Assembly: GCA_964442335.1 (NCBI GenBank)
Contig: CAYTZI010000017.1
Location: forward strand, 1-21,709
Source of the DNA: JBFYTX01 sp964442335
GTDB lineage: Bacteria; Chloroflexota; Dehalococcoidia; Dehalococcoidales; RBG-16-60-22
Length of the DNA stretch: 21,709 nucleotides
Direction of reading: 5' to 3'
The notes beneath the pieces were generated by a model. The model saw only the letters and a list, made by a program, of their open reading frames with translations. It searched no databases and had not been told where the DNA came from. Position numbers and translations under genes: made by a program. Each line of letters begins with the position of its first letter. The stretch's first letter is position 1. This document shows, piece by piece, positions 1-6,117 of the stretch.

Positions 1-1432
1 GGACGTCGTTCTTGATGAGCTCCTTCACCATGGCGACATGGGCTTCGTTGTGCTTGACGCGGGCGTTGTTGCAGCCGACCACGCCGGCCACGCCACGGAT
101 ACGGCCGTTGATGATGTTATCGTTGAGGGGGCGGTAGGAGGCACGGAAGAGGCCGCCGAGCAGGTAGTTGATGGTCTCGTGGCTGAAACCGGCTATCTGT
201 TCGCATTTTACGTCGGGGATAAGGATATTGCCCTTGCGGTTGGGGAAGTTCTCGATAGCCGTTTTGACTATTTCCCTGGCCGATTTCAGGGCGTCGTGTT
301 CATCGAAGGGGATATGGGTGGCGCCGGGTATTTTAGCTTTGGGGGCGGTGGTGATGATTTTAGTATGGTAGCATTCGGCCACGGTCTGGATAGACTGCAT
401 GATGCACTGGACATCCACGACCATGGCATCGACGGCGCCGGTGACTATAGCCAGCTCCTGCTGGAGGAAATTGCCGGCGATGGGCACGCCGTGGCGCATG
501 AGAATCTCGTTGGCGGTGCAGCACATGCCGGAGAGGTTTATCCCTTCCGCCCCTTTGGACTCTGCCAGCTTGAGCATTTCCGGCTCCTGGGCGGCAGCGA
601 CAATCATCTCGGAGAGGAGGGGTTCGTGGCCGTGGATGATGATGTTGACTTCTTTTTCTTTAAGCACGCCCAGGTTTGCCTTTCCGTATATGGGCGCCGG
701 GGTGCCGAAGAGGATGTCCTGCAGCTCGGTAGCGATCATGCTGCCGCCCCAGCCATCGGCGATGGAGGCGCGGACGCCCTGGGTGAGCAGGTTTTCATAG
801 TCCTGGTCGACGCCGATATGGGTGCGGTGCATTATCTCCACGATTTCCCTGTCTATGCCGCGTGGAGCGACGCCCTGCTGACGCCACAGTTCCTGGCGCT
901 TCAGAGGGGCTTTCCTGAGAGTGATGAGCTCGCCTTCCTGCCTGCCGAACTCGGCGAGGGCTTTCTCACCGATGTCAACGGCTATCTCGTTGTTGGTGCG
1001 CTCGCCGATTTCTATTCCCCAGTCGAGGGCGAGCTGGAGCAGCTTCTGTTCATCTTTTATCTCGTAGCCCGGTGCTTTACCTCTGGCTACCGCGAGGAAG
1101 AGTTCGGCGACGCCGCGGCCGTGGTCGGAGTGAGCGGCCGCCCCGCCGGCGACCATGCGGATGAAGTTGCGGGCGGCGATGGTCTCGGAGGTGGCGCCGC
1201 AGATACCGCGCCGCTTCCTTTTCTCCTCGGGGGTCTCTTCCTTGCCCTTAGGCAGCGGGACCCGGCAGGGGCCCATACCGCAGTTCTTGCAGCAGCTGCC
1301 CGCCGCCCCGATAGGGCAGGGTTTCAGCGTGTCCGCGCGGTCAAAGGCGGTGTTTACGCCGTCTTTAGCTGCTTTTTCAATCAGTTCCAGGCTGGCCTGG
1401 TCAATGCTTTTGCTTTGTTTTTCTTCTAGCAT
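1..1432 (-). CDS. cooS: Anaerobic CO dehydrogenase catalytic subunit CooS/AcsA, C-terminus cut by window edge
   Basis: Nickel-iron CO dehydrogenase, which interconverts CO and CO2 and supplies the carbonyl group for acetyl-CoA synthesis in the cytoplasm. I translated 477 codons by hand from ATG at 1432; no stop is reached before the left edge, so roughly the last quarter is missing. Cys39, Cys47, Cys48, Cys51, Cys56 and Cys78 match the D- and B-cluster ligands of Carboxydothermus CODH II, the first five with identical numbering. Probable C-cluster ligands are His269 (HGHEP), one Cys of GMCCTANE near 304-305, Cys343 (DVQC) and Cys454 (GCNN). The remaining two C-cluster cysteines and the catalytic lysine would lie outside the window. 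A GAGGGAG ribosome site lies 10 bases before the ATG. The gene follows acsD by 24 bases in the same operon. The family call is very secure; the split between a monofunctional CODH and an ACS-bound one cannot be made without the next genes. Confidence 0.96.
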   Translation of the reverse strand, partial: MLEEKQSKSIDQASLELIEKAAKDGVNTAFDRADTLKPCPIGAAGSCCKNCGMGPCRVPLPKGKEETPEEKRKRRGICGATSETIAARNFIRMVAGGAAAHSDHGRGVAELFLAVARGKAPGYEIKDEQKLLQLALDWGIEIGERTNNEIAVDIGEKALAEFGRQEGELITLRKAPLKRQELWRQQGVAPRGIDREIVEIMHRTHIGVDQDYENLLTQGVRASIADGWGGSMIATELQDILFGTPAPIYGKANLGVLKEKEVNIIIHGHEPLLSEMIVAAAQEPEMLKLAESKGAEGINLSGMCCTANEILMRHGVPIAGNFLQQELAIVTGAVDAMVVDVQCIMQSIQTVAECYHTKIITTAPKAKIPGATHIPFDEHDALKSAREIVKTAIENFPNRKGNILIPDVKCEQIAGFSHETINYLLGGLFRASYRPLNDNIINGRIRGVAGVVGCNNARVKHNEAHVAMVKELIKNDV

Positions 1433-1456
1433 GTTGAATTTTCTCCCTCAAGTACC

Positions 1457-2398
1457 TCATTTAGCGGAAAGGTCCGCTATCATTTCTCTTACCAGTTTTA
1501 TAGCGTCCGGGTGTCTCATGATAAGCACGTCCCCCCCGGCGAGCAGAAGTATCATGGCGGACATCGCTTCAAGCAGGATGCCGCGCTTTTTGGGGTCTCC
1601 CATAAGGGGTTCGTCTTTAATCTTGGCTTCCTTGGTCTTCCAGGTCTCCTTGGCGATGTTGCAGATGATGGGAAACTGGAGCTTGGTGTCCTGCTGGGTG
1701 AGGGCGGCCATCCGCATCCTCTCCATGACCGAGTAGCAGTACTCGATGCCGTAGCCGATGCCGCTGACGGTGGGGTCTATCACCAGCAGGTCGTCCTGGA
1801 CGCCCAGGTTGCCGAGCAGGATATTGAGCTGCTTGGCCAGATTGATATCGATGGGGGTGGAGGCGATGACCGTGTGTTTGTAGCCGATGGCCGCCGCGCC
1901 GATTTTCTTGTGGTCGCCTTCTTCGACGGGCCCCAGGATAAGTCTTTTGTCCTGGCAGAGCTCGGCGACGGCCCTGAGGACCTCGGTGTCCTGCTCGTGG
2001 TTGGCGGTGCCCCAGACGATTAGCGGAACGTCGATGGCGTCAGCCACTTTTTTAACGACCGGCGCGGCCTCGGCGGCGGGGCGGTTCAAACCGTTGGGGT
2101 CGGTGCTGAGCATCTGGAGGCAGATCATCTCCGCCCCGTAGTCTTTAATGCACTTCTGCGCCCACGCCACGGGGTCGTCAGTGACGCCGGCGAAGGGTTC
2201 CAGGGCGGCCTCCGGCCAGTCCTCGGGGGGGCAGTCATAGACCTCCATGGCTATTCTGGGGAGGTTGGGCATCTGGCCTTCAAAGAGATAGAACGGATAA
2301 GCGGTCTCGCCCCCGACAGTTACCGCCTTATCCCCTTTTCCGAGCGTTATTTCTTTAATCTTACCGCTGTAGGCTGTTTTAGGAATCTCGAATGCCAT
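1457..2398 (-). CDS. acsD: Corrinoid iron-sulfur protein small subunit AcsD (CO dehydrogenase/acetyl-CoA synthase delta subunit)
   Basis: AcsD/CdhD, the cobalamin-side TIM-barrel subunit of the corrinoid iron-sulfur protein. With AcsC it carries the methyl group from methyl-THF to acetyl-CoA synthase. The protein has 313 residues, a normal size for the bacterial family. Recognisable stretches are the N-terminal FEIPKTAYSGKI, the barrel segment GAEMICLQMLSTDPN near residue 90, DLLVIDPTVSGIGYGIEY near 205 and a Gly/Met-rich C-terminal helix pair. An AAGGAGGA site sits 6 bases before ATG 2398, fixing the start. It lies between a small unknown gene (14-base gap) and cooS (24-base gap), so it is translated from the same message. 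The partner large subunit AcsC, the methyltransferase AcsE and synthase AcsB are not in this window and probably lie beyond the left edge. Confidence 0.95.
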   Translation of the reverse strand: MAFEIPKTAYSGKIKEITLGKGDKAVTVGGETAYPFYLFEGQMPNLPRIAMEVYDCPPEDWPEAALEPFAGVTDDPVAWAQKCIKDYGAEMICLQMLSTDPNGLNRPAAEAAPVVKKVADAIDVPLIVWGTANHEQDTEVLRAVAELCQDKRLILGPVEEGDHKKIGAAAIGYKHTVIASTPIDINLAKQLNILLGNLGVQDDLLVIDPTVSGIGYGIEYCYSVMERMRMAALTQQDTKLQFPIICNIAKETWKTKEAKIKDEPLMGDPKKRGILLEAMSAMILLLAGGDVLIMRHPDAIKLVREMIADLSAK

Positions 2399-2412
2399 TA
2401 CAGTCCTCCTTT

Positions 2413-2628
2413 TCAGGCGGGGTTCTTCCTTTTTTCGCTTCCAAACCAGTCGCTGCTGTACCAGTAGCGTTCGCCGGACTTAAGGTATTTAAGCTTTTCA
2501 TCGCGGCTTTCCAGCTTCTGGCGCCATTTACCCTTGTCTTCTCCCAGAGGCTCGCCCTTTTCATAGGTCTCGGCGAGGATTTCCACCTTTCCCCGGCCGG
2601 GAGCCTCTTTTTCTACGGTGTGGTCCAT
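2413..2628 (-). CDS. Small unknown protein (71 residues) inside the Wood-Ljungdahl operon
   Basis: I do not recognise this protein. It has 71 residues, no cysteine, no signal peptide and no membrane segment. It is very rich in Lys, Glu, Arg and Gly, with an aromatic cluster RYWYSSDWFG near residues 54-63. It is probably a real gene: an AGGAGG site lies 4 bases before ATG 2628, and it fits the 29-base gap from folD and the 14-base gap to acsD without overlapping either. Its place between folD and acsD suggests a role linked to methyl transfer or complex assembly, but that is inference from position only. It could also be a remnant of a longer gene. A shorter frame on the same strand (2379-2564) overlaps acsD and has no ribosome site, so I left it out. 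Confidence 0.72.
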   Translation of the reverse strand: MDHTVEKEAPGRGKVEILAETYEKGEPLGEDKGKWRQKLESRDEKLKYLKSGERYWYSSDWFGSEKRKNPA

Positions 2629-2657
2629 GTTACCTCCTCGTCTGTAATTACGGCTTT

Positions 2658-3542
2658 TTACTTGAGGCCGGCAGCCATCTTGGCGGCCCTGACCGTGTTC
2701 ATCATCAACATAATATTCGTCATCGGCCCGGTGCCGCCGGGGACGGGTGTAATCATCCCCGCCACCTGGACCGCTTCTTCGAAGTCGACATCGCCCACCA
2801 TTTTATCGCCCGCAAAGTTCACGCCGAAGTCGATAACTATCGCCCCCGGCTTTATCCAGTCGCCCTTAATCATGCTGGCTCTCCCTACCGCGGCGCAGAG
2901 GATATCCGCCGTCCGGCACATGCCGGGGAGGTCCTCCGTTTGCGAATGGCAGAGCGAGACGCTGGCGTTTTCCCGCAACAGGAGCAGCGCCATCGGTTTC
3001 CCGACGATATTTGACCGCCCCACCACGACGGCGTGTTTTCCCTGGATCTTAATTTTATTGCGTTTAAGGATTTCCATACCGCCGGCCGGCGTTGCCGGTA
3101 CGAAGAAGGGCCCGACCATTGGCGGGCGTCCGACCGGTGTGGCCTGTGCGAGTCGTCCGGCATTTACCGGGTGCACTCCGTCAACGTCTTTTTCCGGGGA
3201 CAGGGCCTCTTTGACAGCGGCTTCATCGATTCCTTTAGGTAAAGGTTCCTGAACCATAATCCCGTGCACCGAGGTATCTGCGTTGAGCCTGGCCACCAGG
3301 TCCACGATTTCTTGCTGGGAAGCACTATCCGGGAGAGTATGCAACTTGAACCCCAGCCCCCGTCCTCCGAGCGCTTTTTCCAGGGCGTTGGCATAACTGA
3401 CAGAGGCAGGGTCTTCTCCCGCCCTGATGACGGCGGCCGCGGGCGGGTAACCATGAGCCTGAACGAATGCCTGGACCTCCGCTTCTATCTCCGCCCGCAT
3501 TCCTTTGGCCAGTTCACTGCCGCTTAATATTGTTGCGCTCAT
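2658..3542 (-). CDS. folD: FolD-type methylene-THF dehydrogenase, probably without cyclohydrolase activity
   Basis: FolD family, NAD(P)-dependent 5,10-methylene-THF dehydrogenase, usually also the methenyl-THF cyclohydrolase. The protein has 294 residues from ATG 3542 (MSATILSG), preceded by AAGGAGA 8 bases upstream. A longer frame reaching 3671 overlaps fchA and has no ribosome site. Conserved parts are Tyr50, the VQEPLP loop near 95, SPEKDVDGVHP near 115-125, the nucleotide-binding VVGRSNIVGKPM near 173-184 and the C-terminal PVPGGTGPMTN. The key oddity is the segment SYANALEK: the lysine that aligns with E. coli Lys54 (human Lys56), needed for cyclohydrolase chemistry, is Leu54. The later lysine, Lys56 here, is kept. 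I checked this codon (CTG) in the nucleotides. With fchA 25 bases upstream, the simplest reading is a dehydrogenase-only enzyme. The usual PCTP motif also reads PATP. Confidence 0.94.
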   Translation of the reverse strand: MSATILSGSELAKGMRAEIEAEVQAFVQAHGYPPAAAVIRAGEDPASVSYANALEKALGGRGLGFKLHTLPDSASQQEIVDLVARLNADTSVHGIMVQEPLPKGIDEAAVKEALSPEKDVDGVHPVNAGRLAQATPVGRPPMVGPFFVPATPAGGMEILKRNKIKIQGKHAVVVGRSNIVGKPMALLLLRENASVSLCHSQTEDLPGMCRTADILCAAVGRASMIKGDWIKPGAIVIDFGVNFAGDKMVGDVDFEEAVQVAGMITPVPGGTGPMTNIMLMMNTVRAAKMAAGLK

Positions 3543-3567
3543 CTCTGAAATCTCCTTTTGATTATAT

Positions 3568-4200
3568 CTAAAGCTTGCTCGCGACGAACTCATAGATCTC
3601 GTCGCGCAGGGCTGGTTTGCCTTCAAGCAGGGCATCCAGTTTATTCCGGGTATCAAGGACATACCGGTCATCTTTTATCCAGCCGAGATTGATGAGGACG
3701 TTCAGCGCCGCGCTTCTCAGACCCGCCTCGGCCAGCAGTATCCCCACACCCACGTCGCTGACCGCGTTGACATTGCCTTTTTCGGCCACCGGGCGGCACA
3801 GTTCCATGACGGCAACGCATGCTTCCGCGACGCGCAGCGGTACATCAGCAGCGGCTTTAAGGTCCCTGTCCATCGCCTGGGCGCGGGCAGTCTTCTGCTC
3901 TTCAGTTTCGCGGGGCATCTTCATGGTCTGCGATAGCCTGGTGTAAACCGCCACATCTTCTTCCAGCAGGCCAGTGAGTTTTTGACGCAGGCTTTCGGAC
4001 TTAGCCAGTAGTGCTTTGATATCGTCCTGGACGGCGGCATATTTTTCTTTGCCGATGGTCAGGTTATTAACCATGCTGATTAAAGCCGCGCCGAGAGCAC
4101 CGGCCAGGGCTGCCACGCTGCCGCCGCCCGGTGCCGGTGCGGAACTGGCCAATTCATCAAGAAAGGACTTTACCGGTTTTTCGGTCAGTTTTTCAGGCAT
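3568..4200 (-). CDS. fchA: Methenyl-THF cyclohydrolase FchA (formiminotransferase-cyclodeaminase family)
   Basis: FchA/cyclodeaminase family protein that interconverts 10-formyl-THF and 5,10-methenyl-THF, between Fhs and FolD in the methyl branch. It has 210 residues, the usual size for stand-alone FchA. The N-terminal signature SSAPAPGGGSVAALAGALGAAL (about 19-40), the NLTIGKEKY segment and GNVNAVSDVGVG near 150 are typical of the all-helical cyclodeaminase fold. A GGAGA site lies 4 bases before ATG 4200. It is 25 bases upstream of folD and translated just before it. Because the neighbouring FolD lacks its cyclohydrolase lysine, this protein is probably the organism's working cyclohydrolase for the pathway. 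A role in formimino-THF (histidine or purine breakdown) deamination is the alternative for this family, but the operon argues against it. Confidence 0.93.
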   Translation of the reverse strand: MPEKLTEKPVKSFLDELASSAPAPGGGSVAALAGALGAALISMVNNLTIGKEKYAAVQDDIKALLAKSESLRQKLTGLLEEDVAVYTRLSQTMKMPRETEEQKTARAQAMDRDLKAAADVPLRVAEACVAVMELCRPVAEKGNVNAVSDVGVGILLAEAGLRSAALNVLINLGWIKDDRYVLDTRNKLDALLEGKPALRDEIYEFVASKL

Positions 4201-4259
4201 GATGTCTCCTTTTACGCATACGCTTTTAAATTGTCTATTCTTTTAGTGATACTATATTA

Positions 4260-5177
4260 TTAACCAGGCATAACCGGTGCGTCCTCGGCTTCTTCCGGGA
4301 CCTCGATGGAAACGGATTTATTAAAGTCCCGTATGTTCATTCCCATACTGATGTCCATCGTCACTTTATCGAACTCTTCATCCGCCGCGCCGAACTCCTC
4401 GGCGTTCATCTCCATGACCATGTCGATGTGCATCTGCCTGACCAGTTTGCTGTCTTTATCTATCCAGACTTTATAGGAGAGCTCTTTAAATACATCTGCC
4501 GCATTGTCAATATCGCCGAAGTCCATGCCGCCGGTAGCCATCTCCTGGCTCCCGAGCCAGTCCATCATGGCCGCCATGTCCGGGTCTACCTTTAAAACGT
4601 AACAATCCGAGCCGTCAACTTTTTCAGATTTGAGATATTGTATGTCCACGGCCGTTTCCAGAAGCTCGAGCTGATTATCAAGCATATTCAGGTCGTAAGC
4701 CTCTTCCATTTCCGCCGTATTGGGCATCTGCACCCATTGCTCACCCATTTCCGGGATATCCATCATCATGTATATTTTGTCTTCAATCATATACATTTCA
4801 ACGGAAATATCCTGCATCATATCATCCGTCTGGCCTTGAATATCCATCTCATCCAGGGACATCTTCATGCTCATTTTCATCTTTTTGGCGGCTACGTCCG
4901 CCGCGCCTTCCGACTCCATCGTGACGCCGACAGTGCCCGGACTGGACCCGCCGACGGCTTCCATGTCAATTTCCATATCCATGGAAAACGTATAGCTGTT
5001 GACATCGTTCATCGCGCGGGTGGAATCGACCACCAGCTGTTTCGCTTCTGCGCCGGTCATTCCTCCCCCGGGTTCCTCCGACCCGGCGCCTTTATCGCCG
5101 CAGCCGGAAAGGAAGAGCGCCGCGAGTATCACCGTCAGCAGTAGCGGCGATACCATGATTTTTATGTATTTCAACAT
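4260..5177 (-). CDS. Met-rich acidic lipoprotein of unknown role (LppX/LolA-like fold suspected)
   Basis: A 305-residue secreted lipoprotein. Residues 1-25 form a signal peptide ending in the lipobox LSGC, with Cys26 as the lipidation site. The mature part starts with a Gly/Glu-rich linker and then has alternating hydrophobic-polar strands, many built with Met at every second position (for example KMKMSMKMS near 98-107). I count 37 Met in 305 residues, about 12 percent, and very many Asp/Glu. The general layout resembles DUF6612 or LppX/LprG-type lipoproteins with a half-barrel that binds lipids, but I am not certain of the family. The gene starts 18 bases after cooC1 and ends 59 bases before fchA, so it is probably co-transcribed with the carbon-fixation genes, where such a protein is unexpected. 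Possible roles are lipid or metal binding at the outer membrane face; neither is shown. Confidence 0.85.
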   Translation of the reverse strand: MLKYIKIMVSPLLLTVILAALFLSGCGDKGAGSEEPGGGMTGAEAKQLVVDSTRAMNDVNSYTFSMDMEIDMEAVGGSSPGTVGVTMESEGAADVAAKKMKMSMKMSLDEMDIQGQTDDMMQDISVEMYMIEDKIYMMMDIPEMGEQWVQMPNTAEMEEAYDLNMLDNQLELLETAVDIQYLKSEKVDGSDCYVLKVDPDMAAMMDWLGSQEMATGGMDFGDIDNAADVFKELSYKVWIDKDSKLVRQMHIDMVMEMNAEEFGAADEEFDKVTMDISMGMNIRDFNKSVSIEVPEEAEDAPVMPG

Positions 5178-5195
5178 ATTCTGGCCCCCCTTATT

Positions 5196-5972
5196 TCAGT
5201 CGGTTACCACGCCCGTCCTGCTTAAAAGTTTCTCCATGAGTACGTTTAGCGCTGCCACCGACCGGGCGTAATCGGGGAGGTCGAGCAGCGGTTTCTGCTC
5301 CAGGTCGAACCTCTTCAGCTCATCGTCGACAGGTATGACGGCGGCGGGGATAATGCCGAGTTTCTTCATCTCCGCCGTCAACAGTGGGTCGATTTCTCCG
5401 GGGACGTTGTTGATAATTACCGATTCCCTCTTGATGACGAGCTTCAGTTCAACAATCAGCTCTCTGATGCGGGCCAGCGCCCGGAGGCCTTTGACCGAGT
5501 GGTCGGAGACGAGCAGCATCTCGTCGATGCCCTGCGTGGTACGGCGGGAGAGGTGCTCCATGCCGGCCTCGTTATCCATGACGACGAAGCTATAATTTTT
5601 CGCCCAGTCATCGACGAGCTTCCTTATTACAGTATTGGGGTAGCAGTAGCATTCCGGTCCCTCGCCCCTCCCCATGGTGATAAGGTCTATCTCTTTACCT
5701 TCCGTAATCGCCATGTTGAGCTGGTATTCCAGGTAGGCTTCCTTGGTCATGCCCGGCGGAATATTCAGCTTTTCGCCCTGGAACTCATTGAGTATCCGGC
5801 CCACCGTCCGGTTGACCTCAAGCCCGAGGCTTTCGGCCAGGTTGGAGTTGGGGTCGGCGTCCACGGCCAGGACGGTACCGAGTTTGTTCTTAAGCAGGTA
5901 ACGTATGACAATGCCGGCGACCGAGGTCTTGCCAGTGCCACCTTTACCTGCTACCGCAATATTTACAGTCAA
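5196..5972 (-). CDS. cooC: CooC-type nickel-insertion ATPase (copy 1)
   Basis: CooC/AcsF family MinD-like ATPase that delivers nickel to the C-cluster of CO dehydrogenase or to the A-cluster of acetyl-CoA synthase. The protein has 258 residues. The deviant Walker A motif GKGGTGKT is at 9-16, DADPNSN at 38-44, and the metal-binding Cys-x-Cys pair is Cys108 and Cys110 (ECYCYPN). DNEAGMEHLSRR at 133-144 is a family signature. The start is TTG at 5972 with GGAAGG about 4 bases before it; I see no ATG at the right place. It heads the second transcription unit, with a TTGACA promoter candidate at 5992-6020 and hairpins separating it from fhs. The lipoprotein gene follows after 18 bases. It shares the signature motifs but not close sequence with copy 2 at 8036-8851. 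Confidence 0.94.
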   Translation of the reverse strand: MTVNIAVAGKGGTGKTSVAGIVIRYLLKNKLGTVLAVDADPNSNLAESLGLEVNRTVGRILNEFQGEKLNIPPGMTKEAYLEYQLNMAITEGKEIDLITMGRGEGPECYCYPNTVIRKLVDDWAKNYSFVVMDNEAGMEHLSRRTTQGIDEMLLVSDHSVKGLRALARIRELIVELKLVIKRESVIINNVPGEIDPLLTAEMKKLGIIPAAVIPVDDELKRFDLEQKPLLDLPDYARSVAALNVLMEKLLSRTGVVTD

Positions 5973-5991
5973 TGTACCTTCCTCTATTTTC

Positions 5992-6020
5992 TGTCTAACA
6001 GATTACGTTGGTGTTGTCAA
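5992..6020 (-). promoter_or_regulatory. Promoter candidate for cooC1-acsD-cooS unit
   Basis: Read on the minus strand, a perfect TTGACA box (6020-6015) is followed by a 17-base spacer and TAGACA (5997-5992). The -10 matches only 3 of 6 consensus bases, so the call rests on the -35 box and spacing. Transcription would begin near 5985, about 13 bases before the TTG start of cooC1. Together with the hairpins at 6045-6117 it suggests that fhs and cooC1 are separate units. Confidence 0.5.
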
Positions 6021-6044
6021 CTTTTTTTACCTCTCCCCCTATGT

Positions 6045-6117
6045 CCCCCTCTCCTTCAAAGGAGAGGGGGAACGGGGAAAAGAGGGGCTGGCGCCCCTCT
6101 TAAACGCCCTTGGCGTT
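6045..6117. repeat. Three consecutive hairpins after fhs, GC-rich interspersed repeat and probable terminator
   Basis: Three perfect inverted repeats follow one another. The arms are 6045-6056 with 6059-6070 (12 bp, 2-base spacer), 6080-6088 with 6093-6101 (9 bp, 4-base loop) and 6103-6108 with 6112-6117 (6 bp, 3-base loop), the last touching the fhs stop codon. On the minus strand the 9-bp hairpin is followed by TTTT, so it could end fhs transcription. The phrase with CCCCTCTCC and a GAGGGGC/GCCCCTC hairpin recurs at 9135-9238, which points to a dispersed repeat family rather than a one-off terminator. Confidence 0.75.

Noticed and set aside
38..1429. 463-codon open frame on the plus strand opposite cooS
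   Set aside because: It is antisense to a fully recognisable CODH, is rich in Gly, Asp and Val, and matches no family; codon bias of the true gene keeps the opposite strand open.
3543..3671. Upstream extension of folD
   Set aside because: It overlaps the fchA coding region and lacks a ribosome site; MSATILSG at 3542 matches the usual FolD start.
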